From: Betaproteobacteria bacterium HGW-Betaproteobacteria-7
GTDB taxonomy: Bacteria > Pseudomonadota > Gammaproteobacteria > Burkholderiales > Rhodocyclaceae
Assembly: GCA_002840765.1 (NCBI GenBank)
Contig: PHCE01000008.1
Location: 84,387-148,386, forward strand
Direction: 5' to 3'
Length of the DNA: 64,000 bases
Part shown: piece by piece, positions 48,590-56,821 of the stretch
Position numbering within the stretch: position 1 is the stretch's first letter
Layout: each line of letters starts with the position of its first letter
The notes under the pieces: generated by a model
What the model was told of the DNA's origin: nothing
What the model saw: the letters and a program-made list of their open reading frames with translations, nothing else
Databases searched by the model: none
Program-made: the position numbers and the translations under genes

Positions 48590-48751
48590 CGGCAGTGCGC
48601 CGCTCATGGCAGCGTTGTCGGCGGGCTTGTTTGCACCAGCAAACGGCGCCCGCCTCCGCCTTGCCCTGAGCGCCTACTTTGCCGCTCCGTCCTGCCGCAC
48701 GCACTGAATCCAATCGCCTCCGGCGACCGCGAACTTACGGAGAACACCCAA

Positions 48752-49981
48752 ATGAGCTTTTATGACCCGCTCGAGACGCGCGACCCCGAGGAGCGCGAAG
48801 AAGACCTGATGGACAAGCTGGCGCGGCAGGTGGCGCATGCCAAGGAGACGACCCACTACTATTTTCAGACGTTGGCCGGCATCAATCCGTTTGAGTGCGT
48901 GAGTCGTGCGGCGCTGGCCAAGTTGCCGCTGACCCGCAAACGCGATCTGATTGACCTGCAGAAGCGTCATCCGCCATTCGGCGGGCTTAACTCGCTGTCG
49001 CGGCAAAAGGCCAAGCGGGTTTTCGCTTCGCCCGGCCCGATCTACGAACTGCAGGGCATGGACATGGATCACTGGCGCATGGCCCGGGTGCTCTACGCTG
49101 CCGGCATCCGCAATGGCGACCTGATCCACAACTGCTATTCCTACCATTTCACGCCGGGGGCCTTCCTGATGGAGGGCGGCGCCCGCAAGCTGGGGTGTGC
49201 GGTTTTTCCCGGTGGCACCGGGCTGACCGAGCAGCAGGTGCAGGCGATGGTCGATTTGCGCCCGGATGCCTATGTCGGCACGCCGTCCTTCCTGCGCATC
49301 ATCGTCGAGAAGGCGGAAGAGCTGGGCGCCGACATCTCCTCGCTGACCAAGGCCTGTGTTTCCGGCGAAGCATTGCCCGGCGTCACCCGCAACTGGCTCA
49401 ACGAGCGCGGCATTACCGTCCGCCAGTGTTATGCGACGGCCGACATCGGCGCCATCGCTTATGAAACGGAAGCCGAGGAAGGACTGGTGGTCGAGGAGGG
49501 CGTACTGGTCGAGATCGTTCGTCCCGGTACCGGCGTTCCGGTAGAGCCTGGTGAGGTCGGCGAGGTCGTCGTCACCACCTTTAATCCCGACTACCCGCTG
49601 ATCCGTTTTGCCACGGGCGATCTGTCGGCGGTGATGCACGGCCGCTCGCCCTGCGGGCGCAGCAATATCCGCCTGAAGGGCTGGATGGGGCGGGCCGACC
49701 AGACGACCAAAATCAAGGGGATGTTCGTCCATCCCGAGCAGGTCGCCGACATTGCCCGGCGGCACCCGGAGATTCACCGTCTGCGGCTGGTCGTCGATAA
49801 TCCTGGTGGCCAGGACCGGATGATCCTGCACTGCGAGATTGAAGCCGGCGGTGAGGCGCTCGACAAGGCGGTGGTGGCCAGTCTGCGTGATGTCACCAAA
49901 TTGCGCGGCGAAGTGGCTTTTGCGGCGCCAGGGGCCTTGCCCAATGATGGCAAGGTGATCGAAGATAGCCGGGTTTATTGA
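48752..49981 (+). CDS. Phenylacetate-CoA-ligase-like (PaaK family) protein lacking the usual P-loop
   Basis: A 409-residue protein aligned over its length with PaaK-type adenylate-forming enzymes: LARQVAHAKETTHYYFQTLA at the start, AYVGTPSFLRIIVEKAEELG, KACVSGEALPGVTRNWLNER and the C-terminal half with GWMGRADQTTKIKGMFVHPE and GEVAFAAPGALPNDGKVIED. Where PaaK has the Gly/Ser/Thr-rich ATP loop (SSGTTG), this protein reads RVFASPGPIYELQG near residues 88-102, and the A5 motif is CYATADIGAIAYE. It could still form a CoA thioester with altered ATP binding, or have another role. It lies at the end of the ligase/Liv operon with an ACGGAGAAC ribosome binding site. Confidence 0.82.
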   Translation: MSFYDPLETRDPEEREEDLMDKLARQVAHAKETTHYYFQTLAGINPFECVSRAALAKLPLTRKRDLIDLQKRHPPFGGLNSLSRQKAKRVFASPGPIYELQGMDMDHWRMARVLYAAGIRNGDLIHNCYSYHFTPGAFLMEGGARKLGCAVFPGGTGLTEQQVQAMVDLRPDAYVGTPSFLRIIVEKAEELGADISSLTKACVSGEALPGVTRNWLNERGITVRQCYATADIGAIAYETEAEEGLVVEEGVLVEIVRPGTGVPVEPGEVGEVVVTTFNPDYPLIRFATGDLSAVMHGRSPCGRSNIRLKGWMGRADQTTKIKGMFVHPEQVADIARRHPEIHRLRLVVDNPGGQDRMILHCEIEAGGEALDKAVVASLRDVTKLRGEVAFAAPGALPNDGKVIEDSRVY

Positions 49982-49994
49982 CCCGGTTTTTTTC

Positions 49995-50495
49995 ATGCGC
50001 CTTTTTCCTATCCTGCTGGCCTTGCTGGCTGCCCCGGCCCTGGCCGGCGAGCCGGTGCTGCGTCCATCGGCTAATCTGCTGTTCAAGTATCCGGAACTGC
50101 TCCAGTCCGGCCACTGCGTGCGTTACGAGGAGGGTGGCGTCGGCTGGGTGGTCACCGATCCACTGTTCTACCTGAAGGGCAGCGTCGTCGCTGCCGAGGT
50201 GCGCAGTCGCCGCCTGCATGTCTGTCCGCAAGTGCCGGGCAAGGAGCTGACGCAGTACTCGCGCGCCGAGTACGTCCGCCTGGCCCTTGCCCAGCCCTGC
50301 CTGGCGCCAGGAACGCCGGAGCGTGACGAGCAGATCGGTGTCGTCCGTCTGCGCATCACCGATTGGGAAACGCCATATGCGCGCCGGGCGGAGAATGCCG
50401 GACGGCTCTATCGCGGCATGTTCATCGATCGCCCGCTGGCCAAGGGGATGGAGATCGAACTGGAAGCGGACGCCCTGGCAGTTTGCCAGGAGTAG
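49995..50495 (+). CDS. Small secreted protein of unknown function
   Basis: A 166-residue protein with a clear signal peptide (MRLFPILLALLAAPALAGEP, cut after ALA). The mature part of about 148 residues has four or five Cys (SGHCVRYEE, RLHVCPQVP, AQPCLAPGT, ALAVCQE), which could form two disulphides in the periplasm. I do not recognise the family. It begins 14 bases after the PaaK-like gene and probably belongs to the same transcript, so an accessory envelope role for that uptake system is possible. It converges with the CaiB-type gene 6 bases away. Confidence 0.75.
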   Translation: MRLFPILLALLAAPALAGEPVLRPSANLLFKYPELLQSGHCVRYEEGGVGWVVTDPLFYLKGSVVAAEVRSRRLHVCPQVPGKELTQYSRAEYVRLALAQPCLAPGTPERDEQIGVVRLRITDWETPYARRAENAGRLYRGMFIDRPLAKGMEIELEADALAVCQE

Positions 50496-50501
50496 TCAGC
50501 C

Positions 50502-51680
50502 TCAACTGGCGACCGAGACGGCGCCCAGGGCGATCAGCCGCTCGATTTCTTCGGGCGCCAGGCCCAGCGCCGTCAGCCGTTCACGGCTGTGTTCACCGAG
50601 CAGCGGCGGCGGCCGCCGGATTTCGCCCGGCGTCCGCGACAGGCGTGGTGCCGGCGCCGGCTGACGAACCCCGGCGATCTCGACGAAGGCCTCGCGGGCC
50701 TGGTTGTGCGGGTGTTCCGGCGCTTCCTTCAGGCTCAATACCGGCCAGACGCAATCGTCGGTATCGGCGAACAGCGCCTCCCAATAGGCTCGCGGTTGTT
50801 GCCGAAACAGCTCGATCAGCCGTTGTTTCATCGTCGGCCAGCGCGCGGTATCGTACTGTGCGCCGGTGAAGTCTGGGTCGCCGGTCAGCCTGAGGCGTCC
50901 GAGGAAGCTGGCGTAGAACTGCGGTTCGAGCGGGCAGACGCTGAGCCACTGGTCATCGGCACAGGCAAACACGTCGTAGAACGGGGCGCTCGAATCGATG
51001 GCGCACTGACCCTGCCATTCGCCCAATGCTTCCAGATTGAACAGACCGTGGGCGAGGACCGCCGCGCCTTCGCACATGGCCGCGTCGATGACCTGCCCCC
51101 GGCCGCTGCGCTGCGCTTCGAACAGGGCGCAGGCGATACCCCAAGCCAGCATCAGGCCGCCGCCACCCATGTCGCCGACCAGAGTTGGCGGCGCCCAGGG
51201 CGCACCGCCGTGCCGGCGGCCGGTATCCAGCACGCCGGCGATGGCGGCGTAGTTGGCATCGTGCCCGGCGCGTGGCGCCAGCGGGCCGCTTTGGCCCCAG
51301 CCGGTCATGCGCCCGTAGATCAGACGCGGGTTCAGGCCCAGGCAGATATCCGGGCCAAAGCCCAGGCGTTCCATGACGCCGGGGCGGAAGCCTTCAATCA
51401 GCACGTCGGCCTCGCGGATCAGGTCAAGTACCAAAGGCTTCGTCTCGGCATGCTTGAGGTCGATGCACAGGGAACGTTTGCCGCGATTGGCCACTGCCTT
51501 GCGCCCGCCGCCGAACAACTGCGAGGCGAAGGTGCCGCCGGCCCGTTCGAGCAGCGTCACCTCGGCGCCCATGTCGGCGAGCAGCATGCCGCAGAAGGGT
51601 CCGGGGCCGATGCCGGCAAATTCAACGACCTTGATGCCCTGCAAAGGGCCGCGATGGGGAGTGTCTGGTGTGCTGGTCAT
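50502..51680 (-). CDS. CaiB/BaiF-family protein, alpha-methylacyl-CoA racemase-like
   Basis: A 392-residue class III CoA-transferase-fold protein. It starts LQGIKVVEFAGIGPGPFCGM, as in alpha-methylacyl-CoA racemases, and has the pair His140 (AGHDANYAAIAGV) and Asp170 (VGDMGGGG), 30 residues apart as are His126 and Asp156 of the mycobacterial racemase Mcr. The racemase reading is preferred to CoA transfer because of this pair. It would interconvert 2R- and 2S-methylacyl-CoA esters so that branched acids can enter beta-oxidation. It faces the ligase/Liv operon, which fits use of methyl-branched acids (inference). Confidence 0.88.
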   Translation of the reverse strand: MTSTPDTPHRGPLQGIKVVEFAGIGPGPFCGMLLADMGAEVTLLERAGGTFASQLFGGGRKAVANRGKRSLCIDLKHAETKPLVLDLIREADVLIEGFRPGVMERLGFGPDICLGLNPRLIYGRMTGWGQSGPLAPRAGHDANYAAIAGVLDTGRRHGGAPWAPPTLVGDMGGGGLMLAWGIACALFEAQRSGRGQVIDAAMCEGAAVLAHGLFNLEALGEWQGQCAIDSSAPFYDVFACADDQWLSVCPLEPQFYASFLGRLRLTGDPDFTGAQYDTARWPTMKQRLIELFRQQPRAYWEALFADTDDCVWPVLSLKEAPEHPHNQAREAFVEIAGVRQPAPAPRLSRTPGEIRRPPPLLGEHSRERLTALGLAPEEIERLIALGAVSVAS

Positions 51681-51807
51681 GGCGTTTGGTGGAGAGGGTT
51701 ACGCGTCGCCTGCGAACGGCAACGGATCTGTAGGCAAAGAAAGGCGTATCGTAGCCAGACGTTGGCCGACTGTCGTCAGAGAATTGACGACAGTGCGCTC
51801 GATTTAA

Positions 51808-51827
51808 TTTTGTTGCAGTGCACAAAA
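51808..51827. promoter_or_regulatory. Candidate operator in the phasin promoter
   Basis: TTTTGT-N8-ACAAAA, with central TGCAGTGC, lies upstream of a TATACT -10 hexamer (51844-51849) and 62 bases before the phasin start. TGC/GCA-rich dyads of this kind are bound by the PHA-responsive repressor PhaR at phasin promoters in related bacteria. No phaR gene is in the window, so the assignment is tentative. Confidence 0.45.
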
Positions 51828-51888
51828 ATGGCTGGCGACACGTTATACTGTTCGTGAATCAACTAAAAACCTTTTACCGGAGACAACC

Positions 51889-52404
51889 ATGTCGATCAAT
51901 ACCGAACAATTCACCGCCGCCAACCGCGCCACCGTCGATTCCCTGCTGTCGGTCGCCAATACCGCTCTCGCCTCGGCCGAGCGCATCGCCGCCCTGAACC
52001 TGAACACCGCCCGCGCTTCCCTGGAAGACACTGTTGCCGGCGTCCAGTCGATGATGGCCGCCAAGGATCCGCAGGCCGCCATGGCTGCCCAGAAGGATCT
52101 GGCCCAGCCGGCTGTTGAAAAGGCCGTCGCCTACACGCGTTCGATGGTTGAAATCACCACCCAGACCCAGCAGGAACTGGCCAAGATGGTCGAAGCCCAG
52201 TTCGGCGAATTCCAGAAGAACGTCGCCGGCATGCTCGAACTCGCCGGCAAGTCGGCTCCGGCCGGCTCGGAAAGCGCCGTGGCCGTGATCCAGAACGCCA
52301 TTGCCGCTGCCAATTCGGCCTTCGGCAACATGAGCAACATGGCCAAGCAGTTCTCCAATACGGCTCAGGCCAACATCGCTGCTGCCAGCAAGAAGTCCAA
52401 GTAA
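51889..52404 (+). CDS. phaP: Phasin, polyhydroxyalkanoate granule coat protein
   Basis: A 171-residue helical protein matching betaproteobacterial phasins: EQFTAANRATVDSLLSVANT, RIAALNLNTARASLEDTVAG, VAYTRSMVEITTQTQQELAK and FQKNVAGMLELAGKSAPAGS. It has no signal peptide and is rich in Ala, Gln and Lys. Phasins coat PHA granules, control their number and size, and are induced during polymer storage. GGAG lies 6 bases before ATG 51889, a -10 TATACT is at 51844 and a strong intrinsic terminator follows, so this is a single-gene, highly expressed unit. PhaM is encoded 4 kb away. Confidence 0.93.
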   Translation: MSINTEQFTAANRATVDSLLSVANTALASAERIAALNLNTARASLEDTVAGVQSMMAAKDPQAAMAAQKDLAQPAVEKAVAYTRSMVEITTQTQQELAKMVEAQFGEFQKNVAGMLELAGKSAPAGSESAVAVIQNAIAAANSAFGNMSNMAKQFSNTAQANIAAASKKSK

Positions 52405-52431
52405 TAGATCTTCCGGGTTCCGGAAGCGCAT

Positions 52432-52460
52432 AGCCCCGCGCCGGTCGCGGGGCTTTTTTT
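52432..52460 (+). terminator. Rho-independent terminator of the phasin gene
   Basis: AGCCCCGCG-CCGGT-CGCGGGGCT followed by a run of seven T (the last stem base included) is a textbook intrinsic terminator 28 bases after the phasin stop. Confidence 0.93.
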
Positions 52461-52561
52461 CGCCATCGCTTTGACGGTGGCAAGACGGCCGCTGCTGTTT
52501 TTTGCCTTTACTCCAGGCCGGGAAACGGCTAAAAAGGCGGCCTATTCAAATGGAGCACCCG

Positions 52562-52762
52562 ATGCCGGACGATGAAATCCCCGACGACGCCGAAGTCGAG
52601 CGCATGCTCGCTGCAGCCATGGGCGGACTGACGGCGCACGAGCTACTGATCAAGAACTCGCTGGCTGAGCGCGAGAATGTTGAAGAGCGCAAGGCGGCCA
52701 TCGCCAAAAACCGCGAGCGAGCCTTGAAGCTCCTGGCGGCCCTCGACAAGCCCAAGGACTGA
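52562..52762 (+). CDS. Small acidic helical protein of unknown function
   Basis: A 66-residue protein from ATG 52562 with GGAG 6 bases upstream; an in-frame ATG at 52550 is less well placed. It begins MPDDEIPDDAEVERMLAAAM and ends with a predicted charged helix (ERENVEERKAAIAKNRERAL). I do not recognise the family. Codon use and the ribosome binding site support a real gene. It follows the phasin terminator, so it has its own promoter. Confidence 0.6.
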   Translation: MPDDEIPDDAEVERMLAAAMGGLTAHELLIKNSLAERENVEERKAAIAKNRERALKLLAALDKPKD

Positions 52763-52959
52763 CGGGCTTGTAGCGTCAGCTTTAGCTGGCGCCGGCGCTG
52801 CGCAGCAGCGCGATCTCTTCCCTTGACCAACGCATTTCGGATTGCCGGGCGCGGAATATCCCGGTTTTCGATGAAGGCCAGCAGCCGGCCACAACACCCG
52901 GCGGCGGAGCATCGAGCGTCGTGGCGTGACTGCCGGCCAGTTTCATCGAGAGCGTTCGC

Positions 52960-53640
52960 TCAGTCACTGCTGTTCATGAAGCCCAGCAGGTGCAGCAGGC
53001 TGGTGAACAGATTGAAGATGGAAACGAACAGGGTGACGGTGGCCATCACGTAGTTGGTTTCACCACCGTGGATGATGTTGCTGGTCTCGTAGAGGATCAG
53101 GCCCGACATCAACAGCACGAAGGCGGCCGAGACGGTCAGCGAGAGCGCCGGGATTTCCAGGAAAATGCCAGCCAGGCCGGCGACGAAGGCGACCAGGATG
53201 CCGACCATCAGGAAGCCGCCCATGAAGCTGAAATCCTTGCGCGTCGTCAGCGCGTAGCCAGACAGGCCGAAGAAGATTGCCGCTGTGGCGCCCATGGCCG
53301 TCATCACCGTCTGCCCACCATTCGGCAGACCGAGGTAGTGACTGACGATGGGGCCAAGCGTGTAGCCCATGAAACCGGTCAGGGCGAAAACCGAGACCAG
53401 GCCCCAGCCGCTGTTGCGCAACTTGGTAGTGGCGTAGAGCAGGCCGAAGTAGCCGATCAGCGTGATGATCAGGCCCGGATGCGGCAGGCCGAGGGCGACC
53501 GAAACACCGGCCGTGGCCGCGGCGAAAAGCAGGGTCAGCGAAAGCAACATGTACGTGTTGCGGATCACCTTGTTGCTGGATAGTACTGATTCGCCGCCAG
53601 AACGTGGCAGAGCGACTGTCTGGGTGTGCAGATTGTTCAT
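52960..53640 (-). CDS. Bax-inhibitor-1/YccA-family membrane protein
   Basis: A 226-residue inner-membrane protein with seven spans and a conserved acidic C-terminal region. Family landmarks are SSNKVIRNTYMLLSLTLLFA at the start, FFGLSGYALTTRKDFSFMGG in the middle and LILYETSNIIHGGETNYVMA before the last span. Bacterial members such as YccA bind the FtsH protease and modulate membrane-protein quality control, and others act as pH-gated calcium leaks. AAGAGGAG precedes ATG 53640. It is probably transcribed alone. The 184 bases between it and the paraslipin gene hold no further gene. Confidence 0.92.
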   Translation of the reverse strand: MNNLHTQTVALPRSGGESVLSSNKVIRNTYMLLSLTLLFAAATAGVSVALGLPHPGLIITLIGYFGLLYATTKLRNSGWGLVSVFALTGFMGYTLGPIVSHYLGLPNGGQTVMTAMGATAAIFFGLSGYALTTRKDFSFMGGFLMVGILVAFVAGLAGIFLEIPALSLTVSAAFVLLMSGLILYETSNIIHGGETNYVMATVTLFVSIFNLFTSLLHLLGFMNSSD

Positions 53641-53824
53641 CTGGGTACTCCTCTTGTAACGCGAAGTGGGACTACTTCGGCGACTTGTCCGAAGGGTTCA
53701 GCCAACAGGGCGGAACTTGCTCACGATGATAGAGGAGGACAGGTTCTGGATAATCAGATTATGGATGTGGCTTAGGTTCAAAAAAACCGAACCATTGCCG
53801 ACTGCCCATCCCGTGCATTCGCCC

Positions 53825-54685
53825 TTATCCCCGGCGGCCGAACAAGCCCTTGACGGCTTCCTGCAGGTCGGCCGGTAGCACGACGACCTTGGCATTGTCC
53901 TTTTCACCCATGCGTTCCAAGGCGGCGATGTATTTTTCGCCAAGCATGTAGGACATCGGCCCGGTTTGGTCGCCGATGGCGGCGGTAATGCGGCGGATCG
54001 CCTCGGCCGAGGCTTCGGCCAGCATCACCTGAGCATTGGCGTCGCGCTTGGCCGATTCCAGGCGCGCTTCGGCTTCGAGGATGGCCGCCTGCTTGGCGCC
54101 TTCGGCGCGGATCACCACGGCCTTGCGTTCGCGCTCGGCGGCGGCCTGCATTTCCATGGCCTTTTGCATCGACTGCGACGGCTTGATGTCCTGGATTTCG
54201 ACTGACTTCACCGTCAGGCCCCAGTCCACCGCCTCGTCGGCGATGCTTTCACGCAGGCGGGCCTTGATCTTGTCGCGCGAGGACAGTGCTTCGTCCAGTT
54301 CCATCTCGCCGACGATCGAGCGCAGCGTGGTCATGATCAGATTGCGGATGGCTTCGGAAAAATCGGTGATGCCGTAGACCGCCTTGACCGGGTCGGTGAC
54401 CTTGATGAAGGCGATGGCATTGGTTAGGATCACCGCGTTGTCGCGGGTGATGACTTCCTGCTCCTGGACATCAAGGATGATGTCCTTGGTCACCAGCTGA
54501 TAGGCGATCTTGTCGAGATAGGGAATGACGATATTGAGGCCGGGCTTCAGCGTGCCGTGATACTTGCCCAGGCGCTCGACAATCCATTCTTCACCCTGCG
54601 GCACGATGCGTACGCCCTTGGCAATGGTGACGACGACAAAGACCAGAATGGCCAGGGTAACCACGAAACCTGCACTCATATCCAT
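53825..54685 (-). CDS. SPFH-domain paraslipin (QmcA-like)
   Basis: A 286-residue protein with one N-terminal span (GFVVTLAILVFVVVTIAKGV) and an SPFH/band-7 domain from about 25 to 190 (VPQGEEWIVERLGKYHGTLK, LRSIVGEMELDEALSSRDKI). A long coiled coil follows (QAAAERERKAVVIRAEGAKQ). Stomatin-like proteins of this type form large membrane rings and scaffold or restrain proteases. The NfeD-family gene upstream on the same strand is its usual partner. AAAGG lies 7 bases before ATG 54685. Confidence 0.93.
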   Translation of the reverse strand: MDMSAGFVVTLAILVFVVVTIAKGVRIVPQGEEWIVERLGKYHGTLKPGLNIVIPYLDKIAYQLVTKDIILDVQEQEVITRDNAVILTNAIAFIKVTDPVKAVYGITDFSEAIRNLIMTTLRSIVGEMELDEALSSRDKIKARLRESIADEAVDWGLTVKSVEIQDIKPSQSMQKAMEMQAAAERERKAVVIRAEGAKQAAILEAEARLESAKRDANAQVMLAEASAEAIRRITAAIGDQTGPMSYMLGEKYIAALERMGEKDNAKVVVLPADLQEAVKGLFGRRG

Positions 54686-54743
54686 TTTCTACCTTTCACG
54701 GGGATGTCCTGCGTAATGCTGGATGCGCACGGACGGCGCGCGG

Positions 54744-55184
54744 CTAAGCCTTGCCGACCTTGAGGAAACTGCCTTCGACGGTGATCACCCTGACCCGCTC
54801 GCCGGCGGCGAGCGCCGTGTCGGCCAGGCAGACCCATTCGTCGGCGCCGAGCAGCGGCCGCTGGAAGCGCACCTTACCTTTCTGAAAGGGGGCGACAGCG
54901 CTTACCAGCAGGCCGATTTCACCGACCACCTCACCATCGGCGGTGCCGATCCGGGTTTTCTGGAAGCTTTGCTTGAACACCTTGAACCACAGCCAGACCA
55001 TGGCCAGCGAGGCCAACGTCCAAGTCGCCAGTTGGGCCGCCAGCGGCAGGTCGAAGGCGAGTGCCAGCAGGCCGACGACCAGCGCCCCGAGGCCGAACCA
55101 GACGATGAAAAACGAGGGAATGATCAGTTCGGCGAGAATCAGCACGATGCCGCCGACGATCCAGTACCACCATTCAGGATTCAT
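54744..55184 (-). CDS. NfeD-family membrane protein
   Basis: A 146-residue protein with two to four N-terminal spans (IVGGIVLILAELIIPSFFIV, LGALVVGLLALAF) and a C-terminal OB-fold-like domain (VGEIGLLVSAVAPFQKGKVR, ERVRVITVEGSFLKVGKA). This is the short NfeD type without the protease domain. It is encoded 58 bases upstream of the paraslipin gene, the classical operon pairing, and the two proteins are thought to act together in the membrane. AGGAGAA precedes ATG 55184. Confidence 0.92.
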   Translation of the reverse strand: MNPEWWYWIVGGIVLILAELIIPSFFIVWFGLGALVVGLLALAFDLPLAAQLATWTLASLAMVWLWFKVFKQSFQKTRIGTADGEVVGEIGLLVSAVAPFQKGKVRFQRPLLGADEWVCLADTALAAGERVRVITVEGSFLKVGKA

Positions 55185-55291
55185 ATGATTCTCCTTGACC
55201 CGCGGAGTATTGAAGCTTTGCCGCCGGTGGTCAAGCCGGGCTGCGGATTTCCACAGTTGGTCGGCGCCGAGGCAGCCTCTAGAATCTGCCC

Positions 55292-56185
55292 ATGAATACG
55301 GCCCTGCTACTCCTTCCCGATTTCGCGCTGATCCTGCTTGGCGCCGCCATCCGGCGCTGGATGCATCTCGGCGACCATTTCTGGAACGGGCTGGAGAAGC
55401 TGGTTTACTTCATTCTCTTTCCGGCGCTGCTGATCAATGCCATCGTCCACACCCGGCTCGATCTGGCTGCTGCCCTGCCGCTGATCGCTACCGCTTTTGT
55501 CGCGATGGCCGGCGGCATGCTGCTAGCCGGCCTGGGTGGCTGGTTCGCACGCCTGCCGGCGCTGCGTTTCGCCTCGTTGTTCCAGTGTGCCTATCGCTTC
55601 AACTCTTACATTGCGCTGGCCGTTGCCGGCATGCTGTTCGGCGCCCCGGGCATCGCCACCATGGGCCTTGTCGTCGGTGTCGCCGTACCTTTCGCCAATC
55701 TGGTCTCGGTGTGGATGCTGGCTCACCATGGCGAAACCAGCCTGTGGCGGGAAATTGCCCGCAATCCGCTGATCTGGGGCACGGCCACCGGCTTCCTGCT
55801 CAATCTCGCCGGCTTTGTGCCACCAGCACCCATGCAGGCTTTCCTTGGTCGTCTGGCCGATGCCTCGATCGCCCTCGGCTTGATCACCGTCGGGGCAGCC
55901 TTGCGCCTGGATAACGTGCCCGGCGTGCGTGTTTTTTCTTTGTGGCTGCTGGCGGTCAAACTGTTCGCCTTGCCGCTGATCGCTCTCGGCGTGGCTGCCT
56001 GGCTGGGTCTGAGCGGACTGAACCTGCAGATTGTCGTGCTCTTCGCCGCCATGCCCACAGCTTCGTCGGCCTACATCCTGGCCATGCGCATGGGTGGTGA
56101 CGGGCGCAGCGTCGCCTGGTTGATCTCGGCGACGACGCTGGCCTCGATGCTGACGCTGCCGCTGTGGGCGGCGTTGGTTGTCTAG
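55292..56185 (+). CDS. AEC-family (auxin efflux carrier-like) transporter
   Basis: A 297-residue membrane protein with about ten spans in two repeats. Landmarks are LLPDFALILLGAAIRRWMHL, KLVYFILFPALLINAIVHTR (the first conserved Pro-containing helix) and LQIVVLFAAMPTASSAYILA with MRMGGDGRSVAWLISATTLA at the C-terminus. Bacterial members export or import carboxylates such as malate or malonate; the substrate here is unknown. It stands alone, divergent from nfeD, and shares a nested hairpin with the convergent phaM. Confidence 0.88.
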   Translation: MNTALLLLPDFALILLGAAIRRWMHLGDHFWNGLEKLVYFILFPALLINAIVHTRLDLAAALPLIATAFVAMAGGMLLAGLGGWFARLPALRFASLFQCAYRFNSYIALAVAGMLFGAPGIATMGLVVGVAVPFANLVSVWMLAHHGETSLWREIARNPLIWGTATGFLLNLAGFVPPAPMQAFLGRLADASIALGLITVGAALRLDNVPGVRVFSLWLLAVKLFALPLIALGVAAWLGLSGLNLQIVVLFAAMPTASSAYILAMRMGGDGRSVAWLISATTLASMLTLPLWAALVV

Positions 56186-56238
56186 TCGTTAGTTATTAGT
56201 GGCTTGAGTTGTTAGCCAACAACTCGCGACTAACGACT
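56184..56238. terminator. Nested bidirectional hairpin between AEC carrier and phaM
   Basis: An outer 10-bp pair (AGTCGTTAGT at 56184 with ACTAACGACT at 56229) encloses an inner hairpin GAGTTGTT-AGCC-AACAACTC at 56206-56225. It touches both stop codons of the convergent genes. It is AT-richer than its surroundings and could end transcription in both directions. Confidence 0.6.
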
Positions 56239-56679
56239 GCTCTTCGTCTTGCGTGTCGGCTTGCTCGCCGGCGGTTCCTCGCTGGCGGCGTGGACGGCGG
56301 CTTCGGCGGTTTGCTGCATCTGTTCGCGCATCTGCTGCATCATCTGCCAGGGCCACATGGCGGCTTCGGAGAAGGCCGACGTTTCAGCGGCGGTGGGGGC
56401 GGCTTCGGCGGCTTCCGGGGTCATCGCCTTGGTGGCCATCTGGCCCATAGCCTGCACCGTGGATACCGTGGTGCGCTGCATTTCGAGGCCCTGGATGGTC
56501 ATCTGCAGCATCGAAAGGTTCATGCGCAGCCAGCCTTCGACGGCCTTCATGTCCTTGATGCGCTTGTCCAGTTCGTCGACGTCGAAAGTCGGCGCGACCA
56601 TGCCCGGTAGCGTGAAGCCCATGTTGCCCCAGAGGTTGCGCATGAAGTTCAGCGGGTCGTGGATCTGTTCGTCAGCCAT
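56230..56679 (-). CDS. phaM: PhaM-like PHA granule regulatory protein
   Basis: A 149-residue protein. The N-terminal half has DPLNFMRNLWGNMGFTLPGM and DVDELDKRIKDMKAVEGWLR, characteristic of PhaM, then LSMLQMTIQGLEMQRTTVST. The C-terminus is Ala/Pro-rich and ends in a basic tail (PPASKPTRKTKSSR) like the DNA-binding tail of PhaM. In Cupriavidus PhaM activates the PHA synthase and ties granules to the nucleoid so they are shared at division. AGGAGGAGA lies 5-13 bases before ATG 56679. With the phasin at 51.9 kb it implies PHA storage. Confidence 0.88.
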   Translation of the reverse strand: MADEQIHDPLNFMRNLWGNMGFTLPGMVAPTFDVDELDKRIKDMKAVEGWLRMNLSMLQMTIQGLEMQRTTVSTVQAMGQMATKAMTPEAAEAAPTAAETSAFSEAAMWPWQMMQQMREQMQQTAEAAVHAASEEPPASKPTRKTKSSR

Positions 56680-56821
56680 TTTTTCTCTCCTCCTTGTTGG
56701 GTAACATCATCTTAACCACTTTCCCTGCCGATTATGGGCGGATTTTGGGCCGTCTGTCGGTGATGCAGGCATGAAATGTGACAAGGTGATAAATTAGCGC
56801 CCGGTCATAAAGGGGGTCGTA

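Noticed and set aside
43397..48607. Large open frames antisense to the Liv transporter genes
   Set aside because: Shadows of the strongly supported transporter genes in a high-GC region.
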